Shown in pieces: positions 48,398-55,445 of a stretch of DNA of 64,000 nucleotides (within the stretch, counting starts at the first letter, position 1; every line of letters starts with the position of its first letter). The notes beneath the pieces were generated by a model. It ran no database searches. It was not told the origin of the DNA and saw only the letters and a program-made list of their open reading frames with translations. The stretch comes from Actimicrobium sp. CCC2.4 (GTDB lineage: Bacteria > Pseudomonadota > Gammaproteobacteria > Burkholderiales > Burkholderiaceae_D). The translations under genes were made by a program, and so were the position numbers. The stretch is taken from NCBI RefSeq assembly GCF_034347385.1, contig NZ_CP133777.1, positions 1,984,001-2,048,000 of the forward strand, read 5' to 3'.

Positions 48398-48470
48398 CTG
48401 GAGCGAGATACAGGTGGGCAGGGCGAATTAGCGGGACAGACCGGATTCCGGCGTCTTTCCCGGCAAGCAG
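48398..48470 (+). repeat. Repeat of the umuC 3' end and flank
   Basis: CTGGAGCGAGATACAGGTGG and the following CAGGGCGAATTAGCGG repeat the end of umuC copy 1 (46951-46984) with a few mismatches. The bases after it (CCGGCGTCTTTCCCGGCAAG at about 48446) match the flank of umuC copy 2 at about 62070. So the LysR-bearing segment 46985-48397 sits between two copies of the umuC tail. Confidence 0.82.
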
Positions 48471-48553
48471 CATGCCGCTGAGCAGGCAGCGCGGATCGTA
48501 GCCGCTGTCACGGGTGGCGGCAACGCCCTCCGAAAACAGGTACGCTTCCGTCC

Positions 48554-49264
48554 ATGTGCGCCAACTACCAGCCCCCCACCCGTGCCGACCTCGAGGATTA
48601 TTTCGGCGTCACGCTGCCTCTCAGCACCGACCCGGCAGAAGCCTATCCGGGGTCGCTGGCTCCGATCATCCGGCGAGACGGTGACGCCACGGACATAGCC
48701 GCCCGCCGGCGCACAGCGGACCTGGCACTGTTCGGTCTGGTACCGCACTGGGCTGACAGCACGCTGGCACGCCGGACCTACAATGCACGCAGCGAGACGG
48801 TGGCCAGCAAACCGAGTTTCCGGGATGCCTACCGGCACGGCCGGTTCTGTGTCATTCCGGCGCAGATGATTTACGAACCGAACTACGAGAGCGGCAATGC
48901 CGTGCGGTTCGCTATAGCGCATGCAGAGGGATCGCCGCTGGGAATTGCGGGCATCTGGGAGCACCGGCCCGGGCCGGACGGGGAGACGTTGCTGTCGTTT
49001 TCGATGCTGACCATCAATGCCGACGAGCATCCGCTGATACGACGTTTTCACAAGCCGGGGGACGAAAAACGGATGGTGGTGTTGCTGCCGCCGGACCGGA
49101 TCGATGCCTGGCTCGACAGCGGCTGTCAGGACGCACCGGCGTTCCTCGTGCCGTATCCGGCGGAGGCACTCACGGCGCAGCCGGCACCGAAGCCAGTCCG
49201 CCAGGGCGGCAAGGTACCGGCCGACAACCATGTGGCCGCGCAGCAAGGTTTTCCAGGGATGTGA
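48554..49264 (+). CDS. SOS response-associated peptidase (SRAP; YedK/HMCES family), copy 1
   Basis: A 236-residue protein that in known members forms a thiazolidine link with abasic sites in single-stranded DNA. Catalytic Cys2 (MCANYQPPTRADLEDYF), Asn77 (TYNARSETVASKPSFR), Glu108 (MIYEPNY) and a His in RRFHKPGDEKRMVV are present. Grouping with umuDC fits a DNA-damage role. The start at 48554 puts Cys at position 2, which is required for activity. Copy 2 is at 62176-62886. Confidence 0.93.
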   Translation: MCANYQPPTRADLEDYFGVTLPLSTDPAEAYPGSLAPIIRRDGDATDIAARRRTADLALFGLVPHWADSTLARRTYNARSETVASKPSFRDAYRHGRFCVIPAQMIYEPNYESGNAVRFAIAHAEGSPLGIAGIWEHRPGPDGETLLSFSMLTINADEHPLIRRFHKPGDEKRMVVLLPPDRIDAWLDSGCQDAPAFLVPYPAEALTAQPAPKPVRQGGKVPADNHVAAQQGFPGM

Positions 49265-49342
49265 GTGTAGTGATCAACCTGCAGCTGGGTGGCGTAGGGT
49301 GCTTGCCTGGACAGCAAGATGGCCCGAGGACAAATTAGGGTT

Positions 49343-49399
49343 CTGAGGCGCAGTGGAATGGCTATGCAAAGCTTCCTTAAGCGTTCCACTGCACCTCAG
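49343..49399. repeat. Inverted repeat between SRAP gene and subtilase gene
   Basis: Arms CTGAGGCGCAGTGGAA (49343-49358) and TTCCACTGCACCTCAG (49384-49399) pair at 15 of 16 positions across a 25-nt loop. No T-run follows. It lies in the 324-bp gap 49265-49588, which has no supported gene and probably contains the promoter of the peptide-maturation operon. Confidence 0.75.
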
Positions 49400-49588
49400 A
49401 CCTCATATTTTGAAAATAAGAATAGCAGACAAAAAATCAGTCGGCGGAACTGGAAGCGACGCCCATCAGCTGAACCGCGGTTAGCTTGAGCTAAGACAAA
49501 ATGTGTTGGCAATAACGGCATATGGTTGAGTAAATTTTCCGGCTGCGCAACAAGGCAGGGCAGGGCAGATCTTCCAAGGAGTCCGGCT

Positions 49589-50527
49589 ATGCGTGACACG
49601 GCATTGCAAATACGACGTGAGCTGATCGACCGCAATCTTGGTTTTGCCGCATTGCGACAGCACGTTGGTTTGTTTCGCCCGACCACGATTGCGCTGCTCG
49701 ATACCGCCGTCGATACCAGCCACCCATTCTTGAGGCGAATTGCGATCACGGCGCACGGTGAACATCCCGATAGCGGTGTTTCGGCTCATGCAACCGCAAT
49801 GGCTTCGCTTATTGCTGGTACTGACGCCACCGCTTGTACGAACGATGATCGCGCTGCCGAGGCCGCAGCACTGCGTCTGCACACCTGGAACACCCGGATG
49901 GAACCAGCAACGCCACACGCAGCGCAAGCTGCGCGGATTCATGCTGACATAATCGATGCTTGCAGCCAACGTGCCGACGCCATCGTGGTCGGCTTTGAAT
50001 TCATCAGCGACAACGCGGCCTTTGTCCGGACGGTGGCCAGCGCACTCGCGCATGCCAGCGCAGCTGGTGTTCCTGTTTTTGTTCCCGCCGGCAATCATGG
50101 TCGAATCGCGACACACCCGCTGCTGGCGCATCCGGGTGTGGTGCCGGTGTGCATGAGCAATCGTGGTGGAACGCTCCATCACCACAGTGCCTGGGGACCG
50201 CTGACCGTGCTGCGCGGCGTGCGCGCCGTGGGTGAAGACTTGCCCGTAGCACTGCCGCACAATAAGGAAGGCGAGGCCACCGGCACCAGTTTTTCCGCGG
50301 CGCTCGCCGCACGCGCATTTGCCGCATTGCGCAGTCGCTGGCAAGCCATCGGCGACGCACACGGCACTGCATGCCCGCTCCGTGACACTGCTGCAACTGC
50401 CATTACTGCCGCGCTGCGTGCCGCTTCCTGTCATGGCGGGGCGGCGCCGCAGCGGTGCGCCACCCTGACAATTCCCGGCGACCTGCATGTTTGGGCCGCT
50501 TACCAACTGCTGTCATCAAGGAGTTGA
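49589..50527 (+). CDS. Subtilisin-like serine protease (PatA/PatG-type S8)
   Basis: A 312-residue subtilase with no signal peptide, so cytoplasmic. The triad is Asp38 (IALLDTAVDTSHPFL), His67 (SAHATAMASLIAG, the HGT position being HAT) and Ser234 (ATGTSFSAALAARAF); the oxyanion Asn169 is in VFVPAGNHGR. The short length and lack of prodomain resemble cyanobactin PatA/PatG protease domains. The ATG at 49589 follows AAGGAG by 8 nt. The next gene, a PatG C-terminal homologue, starts 6 bp after its stop with an overlapping RBS. Confidence 0.88.
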   Translation: MRDTALQIRRELIDRNLGFAALRQHVGLFRPTTIALLDTAVDTSHPFLRRIAITAHGEHPDSGVSAHATAMASLIAGTDATACTNDDRAAEAAALRLHTWNTRMEPATPHAAQAARIHADIIDACSQRADAIVVGFEFISDNAAFVRTVASALAHASAAGVPVFVPAGNHGRIATHPLLAHPGVVPVCMSNRGGTLHHHSAWGPLTVLRGVRAVGEDLPVALPHNKEGEATGTSFSAALAARAFAALRSRWQAIGDAHGTACPLRDTAATAITAALRAASCHGGAAPQRCATLTIPGDLHVWAAYQLLSSRS

Positions 50528-50533
50528 CTTCTC

Positions 50534-51484
50534 ATGATCCCTCCCGCATCCGACTATCCTGCCGATACTGCCATGCCTGCCGACGCGATGACGGACGGCA
50601 CGCCATCTGAACACGCAAGCTGTCCGACTTGCGCCGGGCGCCATCACGCGCCAACCGGGCAATTTGTGTATGCCCTTGGCCGGATAGAAGCGCGCTTTCC
50701 TGGCCTCGGTCTGGAGCGGGAATTTCAGCAGCGTGAGCGAGCAATGGGCCATGCTGGTGGCGCACACCGGCATGAGCGCATGAGCGCGGTACTGGAACAA
50801 AATCCGCATATCGCAGCGCAGCTCTGCTATGTACTCACCATCGGTGGCAGCCCAGCCTATATCGTCGCACCAGCCGGCCAATATCTGCGCAAAAGCCTGT
50901 TCGAGGCATTGGCGCTGGGCGATTCGACGGACGCGTGCGTGGTGGTGGTCGGCCGCATCGGGCCGATGGCGCCGGCCAGCGTATGTGGCGGTATTCTGGC
51001 ACCGGTGGTGATGTGCGACCAGATGTACACCTTCCGTCGTGGTGACTGGCTGGCGTCGCTCATCACATCGATCGAGAAAGCACTGGCCGAGCGTCAGATC
51101 GAGCATGCGCACTTCGGCGAAGTCGCCAGTGCGCTTTTTACGCGACTGACCCAGTCGACAGAAAACGTTGGTGCGTCGGACGTCCATCGGGCATTGAATT
51201 ACCTGATCATGCAGCATCCCGGGATTTTTCTGAGCGCCGCCGAGCGCCATGAACGCCACCTGCTCGACCGCATCGATACCCGCGTGATCCAGGCGCCGGG
51301 AGCACGCAAGCAGGTCGCTGTCATTTTAAGCTTCATCGAAACTTCCACCGGTCTGACTGAGCGCTTGTTTACCCGCGTTGACGTGACCGACGAGTGGCCG
51401 TTTGTCGCCGATGCCGACGGCGGACGCGGCGCTCTGGGCCTGATGCCGTATCTGGAAAGCGCGCTGCTTGGCATGCCGTTATGA
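50534..51484 (+). CDS. Stand-alone PatG C-terminal domain homologue
   Basis: A 316-residue protein matching the C-terminal domain of the cyanobactin protease PatG, a region of unknown function. Shared pattern: FVYALGRIEARFPGLGLERE, LCYVLTIGGSPAYIVAPAGQ, ILAPVVMCDQMYTFRRGDWL, NVGASDVHRALNYLIMQHPG and LFTRVDVTDEWPFV. The N-terminal 40 residues include CPTCAGRH. In PatG this domain is fused to the protease; here it is a separate gene right after a protease gene. Its TGA overlaps the next ATG. Confidence 0.82.
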   Translation: MIPPASDYPADTAMPADAMTDGTPSEHASCPTCAGRHHAPTGQFVYALGRIEARFPGLGLEREFQQRERAMGHAGGAHRHERMSAVLEQNPHIAAQLCYVLTIGGSPAYIVAPAGQYLRKSLFEALALGDSTDACVVVVGRIGPMAPASVCGGILAPVVMCDQMYTFRRGDWLASLITSIEKALAERQIEHAHFGEVASALFTRLTQSTENVGASDVHRALNYLIMQHPGIFLSAAERHERHLLDRIDTRVIQAPGARKQVAVILSFIETSTGLTERLFTRVDVTDEWPFVADADGGRGALGLMPYLESALLGMPL

Positions 51485-52407
51485 GCATCCCCGCCAGTCT
51501 CGCCACACCACTAAAGGATCAATTGACTGCACGTTTCGGGGTGGCGGCGGGCACCAATGTCGAATACAGCATCGACCAGCGCCCGGACGTGCATAGCGTC
51601 ACCCTGCCGCTGGGTGGCTATCCGCGATACCAGATCGCCGACGCCGGTGCCGCGATGTCTCTCGGTGGCAGCTGGTCGATGGCGGTGGCGCGACTGATCG
51701 ACGCCATTCTGCCGCCGACGATGTTGCTGCGCATCGATTCGGATCGCAATGGGTTGTTCGCCCTGACGTCCTATCTGCGCTTTCAGCAAGAGCCCGGCAT
51801 AGAAAGGTTCTGCCAACTAATTGAGCGCATCTGCCATCTGCCGACAAATCCGGCACAACTGACGGCGGTGACGACAGCACTGGGATGCACCGGCCCGCGC
51901 GGAATCGGACTGCGGGGCAGCACCGACGGCAGCATCAGGCTGGCGGTGTACTTTAAGGTCGAACGAGACCTCAGCAGTTTTTCTGCGGATACAGTCGGTA
52001 CATTACTGACCGGGTGTGGCTGGGACTGCGCTGGCGCTCCCGCCATCCAGGCCGATTTGCGTGCGGTGCACGTTGGCGGCAGTGTCGGCGTAATCGGGGT
52101 TGACCTCGACGCCTCTGGTGCGATTGCAGCGCTCAAATGTGATCCGACGAATGTGCCGTTGCATCGGGTCAGTACTTTTTTGCAGCAGAAGCGCGCGGCG
52201 GCGGAGCGCCTTGATGTATTTGGCAGGATGAGCCGGGCGCTGCGGGCGCGTTCGCTCAGTTATCTCGGCATCAAATACACCCCGCAGGGATTTGCCGGCT
52301 GGCGACTGTATTTTTCTTTGCGCCCGGACGGCCATGCGCGGCTGGCCCAACCGGCGCTGTTCATCGACAGCCCTGGCGCAGCCACACTACGCATGCCGCA
52401 CTACTAA
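51481..52407 (+). CDS. Unrecognised protein of the PatG-type cluster
   Basis: A 308-residue cytoplasmic protein with no clear family. It has repeated strand-like segments with aromatic-basic patterns (IRLAVYFKVERD, GVIGVDLDASGAIAALKCD, LGIKYTPQGFAGWRLYFSLR). Such spacing recalls ABBA prenyltransferases, including the PatF/TruF/LynF peptide prenyltransferases of cyanobactin clusters, but this is a weak resemblance. LRIDSDRNGLFALTSYLRFQ is another distinctive segment. It overlaps the preceding gene by 4 bp. Confidence 0.6.
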   Translation: MSIPASLATPLKDQLTARFGVAAGTNVEYSIDQRPDVHSVTLPLGGYPRYQIADAGAAMSLGGSWSMAVARLIDAILPPTMLLRIDSDRNGLFALTSYLRFQQEPGIERFCQLIERICHLPTNPAQLTAVTTALGCTGPRGIGLRGSTDGSIRLAVYFKVERDLSSFSADTVGTLLTGCGWDCAGAPAIQADLRAVHVGGSVGVIGVDLDASGAIAALKCDPTNVPLHRVSTFLQQKRAAAERLDVFGRMSRALRARSLSYLGIKYTPQGFAGWRLYFSLRPDGHARLAQPALFIDSPGAATLRMPHY

Positions 52408-52475
52408 TGCGCACTACGAATATTGACGTACGACTTGACCGCTGCACAACTGCACGACTTCACCAGGAGGACATC

Positions 52476-52733
52476 ATGGTTCCCGGATTTACAGGACTCG
52501 ACACCACCGCAACAAAGCCCGAGCGGGCTGCAATCCAGGCAGCCGGCGTGTGGGATACGCCGTCCGGCGAGCGCTGCCAGTTTGCCCGCACCGACACATT
52601 CTGTACCTTGCTAGTGATGTGGTGCAAAGAGGTTTTTGTGTGCAACAACAACACGGTGCACGGCTATGAAAAAACCAAAACACCTTACCCGTGCGGGGTC
52701 TGTATCGGCGTATCGAATCCCTCTGATTGGTAG
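52476..52733 (+). CDS. Small Cys-rich protein, candidate precursor peptide
   Basis: An 85-residue protein with the strongest RBS in the region: AGGAGG, 5 nt before the ATG at 52476. The first 30 residues are a leader-like, Cys-free part (MVPGFTGLDTTATKPERAAI). The remainder has six Cys at 34, 43, 50, 56, 73 and 76, plus Trp, Asn and Thr-rich stretches (FVCNNNTVHGYEKTKTPYPC). It sits between the maturation-type genes. A substrate peptide is the best guess; a small structural protein is possible. Confidence 0.65.
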   Translation: MVPGFTGLDTTATKPERAAIQAAGVWDTPSGERCQFARTDTFCTLLVMWCKEVFVCNNNTVHGYEKTKTPYPCGVCIGVSNPSDW

Positions 52734-52751
52734 ACGGCACGGGTTGACCTG

Positions 52752-53783
52752 ATGCACGCAGCATTGATCAGCGAGGTAGCCGAACTTGAAAGCGTGGTAG
52801 CGCATTGGCTGGTCACGCGTCTCGAGCCGGATGGATTATGGCGCGACTTCACGCTGCCGCCTGGTCGCTCTGACTTCTGGAGCAGCGCCTGGATTGGCTG
52901 GGGGCTGGCGCACGTACAAAGCCATCCTCAAGTGATCTGGGCACTCCAGACGGTTGTACGGGCGCTCGCTTCCGGCGCGCGTCCTGACGGTTGGGGCTAC
53001 AACCAGCGCACCGGCTGCGACGCCGACACTACCGCTTGGGTGGTGCGATTGCTGGCTGTGATCAGTCCGGCAGCAGCACAGCGCGCGTTGCCGGCATTGC
53101 TACGCTATGTCGATCCGTTCGGCGAAGCCCATACGTTTTTGAACCCCGCGTATGGCCGCTGGAGCGACACGCATCCAGACGTGACTGCGATGGTCGGTCT
53201 GGCTGCGCTGGATGGCGGCGCCACACCACAAGTACTGCAGCGCATCCGCCGCGCCGTCATCGCGCGCTCTGCCCGTTTCGACCAACCCGATGGCACTCAC
53301 GGACAGGCCAACGGCTCACCGCTAGCGAGCTTCTGGTGGTCCAGTCCGGCCTACCGGCTGGGTTGGACCCTTTGCCTGCTGGCGCGTTGCGGCGGGATCC
53401 CCTCCGAGCTGCGTACTCACAGCACGCGGTGGATTGACTCTCAGGCCGGCACCGATTTGCCGGCGTTCGAACACGCGCTACAGTTGCTCGCCCTGCTCGC
53501 GTTGGGCCGCGTCGCAGACGATGTGGTCAGCTGGCACGTCTGCAAATTACTCGCCAGTTGTCGTCGCGACCATTGGCACGGCTCGGCCGCGCTGCTGGTG
53601 CCACCCCAGCGCCTGCCGGATACCGGAGGGCTACCGCTGGGGCCACATACCGACAGCGGACCGATGACTACCAGCCTTGCACTTGCGGCGCTTGCGCGTT
53701 GGCGCCGCGCCACCGGCGCAGTACGTGTCGCCGGCGCGCAATTTTCACCATTCCTTTCTCACCGCCAAGGAGCATCCTCATGA
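52752..53783 (+). CDS. Alpha/alpha-toroid protein, terpene cyclase/prenyltransferase-like
   Basis: A 343-residue all-helical protein with squalene-cyclase-type repeats: PDGLWRDFTLPPG, DGWGYNQRTGCDADTTAWVV, RLLAVISP, YGRWSDTHPDVTAMVGLAAL. CDADTTAW (Asp90, Asp92) stands at the place of the DxDD acid motif of class II terpene cyclases but lacks the third consecutive Asp. The protein is half the size of hopene cyclases. It ends with an ATGA overlap to the lipoprotein gene. Catalysis is not assured. Confidence 0.72.
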   Translation: MHAALISEVAELESVVAHWLVTRLEPDGLWRDFTLPPGRSDFWSSAWIGWGLAHVQSHPQVIWALQTVVRALASGARPDGWGYNQRTGCDADTTAWVVRLLAVISPAAAQRALPALLRYVDPFGEAHTFLNPAYGRWSDTHPDVTAMVGLAALDGGATPQVLQRIRRAVIARSARFDQPDGTHGQANGSPLASFWWSSPAYRLGWTLCLLARCGGIPSELRTHSTRWIDSQAGTDLPAFEHALQLLALLALGRVADDVVSWHVCKLLASCRRDHWHGSAALLVPPQRLPDTGGLPLGPHTDSGPMTTSLALAALARWRRATGAVRVAGAQFSPFLSHRQGASS

Positions 53784-54298
53784 CACGCCTGTTTTACAAT
53801 GGCATCGTCGTCGCTAGCGTACTTTTGTTTGCAGCTTGCACCGTTCCAGCGGGCGGATTCAAATTCGCGCAAATCCACTACAGCCAGTTGGGTGCCTGCA
53901 AGCACGTGCAATTTCCAGACGGCAGCACTGTAGATGCACCTGCCTCCCGAGCGATCGTGTTGTTTCGCATCAATACTGTCGATAACACGGCACCGCCTGT
54001 CAGCTGGAATTTTGATCCGCGCCTGCTACAGGTCAATTCGCAGTCCGACCCGCAATCGAATCTAGGCGGCGACAGCCCGCCAGTCCCGATTCCCGCCAAT
54101 ACTAATGTGTCGATCAATCGCCCGGTCGGTATCATGGTCGACACTGCACGTCCCGACGGGACCGACGCGGCCACCTACAAATACACGCTGCTTTACCCCA
54201 ACGTCCCACCCGCACCGGGCACGCTGGGAGTCAATGATACGCTGGCAAGTCCGGGATTTCCGTTCAATCCCAACTGCACCAGTCTGCTCGGTGGCTAA
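53780..54298 (+). CDS. Lipoprotein, last gene of the PatG-type cluster
   Basis: A 172-residue lipoprotein. The signal peptide MTRLFYNGIVVASVLLFAAC has a lipobox FAAC at residues 17-20. The mature part is beta-rich and polar (ASRAIVLFRINTVDNTAPPV, YKYTLLYPNVPPAPG) with a pair of Cys (LGACKHV, NPNCTSL). No family recognised. Its ATG overlaps the preceding stop, so it is part of the operon. It suggests that the product or the system acts at the envelope. Confidence 0.75.
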   Translation: MTRLFYNGIVVASVLLFAACTVPAGGFKFAQIHYSQLGACKHVQFPDGSTVDAPASRAIVLFRINTVDNTAPPVSWNFDPRLLQVNSQSDPQSNLGGDSPPVPIPANTNVSINRPVGIMVDTARPDGTDAATYKYTLLYPNVPPAPGTLGVNDTLASPGFPFNPNCTSLLGG

Positions 54299-54423
54299 TC
54301 GTTCGTTGCGGTTGTAAATTTACAATGTTGTGTGAGCTTGGATGGCAGCAAGGATTGCTACGTAAATTGGCAATAAGCGTTTTTGTATATATGGCAACCA
54401 GTGGTGAGCGACAATCATCTTGG

Positions 54424-54473
54424 CCGGTAGCGAGACAGCGGCGGCGTAGCCGAAGCTGCTGTCTCGCTACCGG
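54424..54473. repeat. Perfect 16-bp inverted repeat (REP-like)
   Basis: Arms CCGGTAGCGAGACAGC (54424-54439) and GCTGTCTCGCTACCGG (54458-54473) pair without mismatch; the loop contains a smaller CGGC/GCCG stem. It lies 126 bp after the lipoprotein gene and could end the operon transcript. Confidence 0.85.
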
Positions 54474-54491
54474 TGATGCCGGGTTGGTAGG

Positions 54492-54642
54492 GTGTTGGTG
54501 CCGACGAGTTTTTGATCTAGGGTGCCGACACCGACTGACCCACCCCGGCCTTTAGCAAGCCTTGCTGCATCTACCTTTGCACCACTTAGGGTGGGTCAAT
54601 GAAAATCGGTAGGGTGGTTCTAAAACTCGTCGGCGCCAACAC
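54492..54642. repeat. MITE-like nested inverted repeat
   Basis: Outer arms GTGTTGGTGCCGACGAGTT (54492-54510) and AACTCGTCGGCGCCAACAC (54624-54642) pair with one mismatch. Inner arms GACCCACCC (54537-54545) and GGGTGGGTC (54589-54597) also pair. The 151-bp unit has no coding capacity. A miniature mobile element or a large hairpin is likely. The rest of the gap to 54739 holds nothing I can support. Confidence 0.72.
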
Positions 54643-54739
54643 TGGTCGTTGCCAAGCGCTGGACGCAGCTAATTCGTGTCGAAAAAACCGCTGATTGCAG
54701 GTCTGTGGGCTTTTGAATGCAGGTCCTTACAATTATCCG

Positions 54740-55069
54740 TTACTCGAACAGATCGGCATGCGTTCCAGAGCGCACAAACACAATCAAGCCATGCTTTGCG
54801 TTGTCATCAAGCCTGTAGACCAGCAAAAAATCGCCTCCGATATGGCACTCCCGATGCCCCTCCCATTCGCCGCCCAACGGGTGATCAAGCCACTCGGCCC
54901 CAAGCGGGGCATCGTTGGCAATCAACAAGAGCATGGCTTCCCTGATTCGGTTCATGTCATACCGGCCAGCCCGCGACAACCGCTCCCAATCCTTCAGGAA
55001 GGACTTGGCATAGTCCGCCGCCCGCGGCAGCAGGGCGCGCTTACTTGCCGCTGTTCTTTTCGAGGTCAT
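54740..55069 (-). CDS. YafQ/RelE-type mRNA interferase toxin
   Basis: A 109-residue toxin. Conserved YafQ features are HPLGGEWEGHRECHIGGDFL (catalytic His and Asp positions), LLVYRLDD and LIVFVRSGTHADLF with the late His. The ATG at 55069 overlaps the antitoxin gene by 29 bp; an upstream ATG at 55117 has no conserved sequence behind it. The family cuts mRNA on the ribosome. Confidence 0.9.
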   Translation of the reverse strand: MTSKRTAASKRALLPRAADYAKSFLKDWERLSRAGRYDMNRIREAMLLLIANDAPLGAEWLDHPLGGEWEGHRECHIGGDFLLVYRLDDNAKHGLIVFVRSGTHADLFE

Positions 55070-55319
55070 CGAACAGTTCAGTAGCCGTATCAAAGCGAGC
55101 ACGATGCGTGCGCACAATCTCGTCGGCTTCAGCCATCGCGGCGCGCGTTTCGGCGTTCGGCACCTTGAGCGCGAACGGCATTTGCTTGTCGGCGACGACG
55201 CGCATCAAAAACACGCGCACGGCGTCAGAAACGGACAGCCCCATCGCTGCTAGCGTTTCGGTGGCTTGCGCTTTAATTTTTTCGTCCACGCGGACGTGAA
55301 CCATTGTGGTGGTAGCCAT
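55041..55319 (-). CDS. DinJ/RelB-type antitoxin
   Basis: A 92-residue antitoxin with an N-terminal ribbon-helix-helix: MVHVRVDEKIKAQATETLAA, MGLSVSDAVRVFLMRVVADK. The C-terminal helix region (RARFDTATELFDDLEKNSGK) neutralises the toxin in the family. AAAAGGAGG precedes the ATG. It overlaps the toxin gene and precedes it, the normal order. Confidence 0.92.
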   Translation of the reverse strand: MATTTMVHVRVDEKIKAQATETLAAMGLSVSDAVRVFLMRVVADKQMPFALKVPNAETRAAMAEADEIVRTHRARFDTATELFDDLEKNSGK

Positions 55320-55379
55320 AGCGGCCTCCTTTTATCGTTGAGTTACATTGTATCTCAATTGTTCGCGGTAAGAAGGGTG

Positions 55380-55405
55380 TGTCATTTTCAGAAGACGACT
55401 GCACC
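55380..55405 (+). repeat. Lone Tn402/Tn5053-type terminal inverted repeat
   Basis: The 26 bp starting TGTCATTTTCAGAAGACGAC match the IRt end of Tn402-type transposons and class 1 integrons. The expected element would lie to the right, but a Tn3-family inverted repeat begins 8 bp later at 55414. No tni genes are present. It is a solo end or a relic cut by the Tn3 insertion. Confidence 0.82.
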
Positions 55406-55445
55406 ATTTTGCTGGGGGTCTAAGCCGGAACCCCCGAAATTTTTG

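Noticed and set aside
48480..48553. Possible LexA box before the SRAP gene (CTGTCACGGGTGG region)
   Set aside because: The second half-site ACAG is not at the right distance, so it does not fit CTGT-N8-ACAG.
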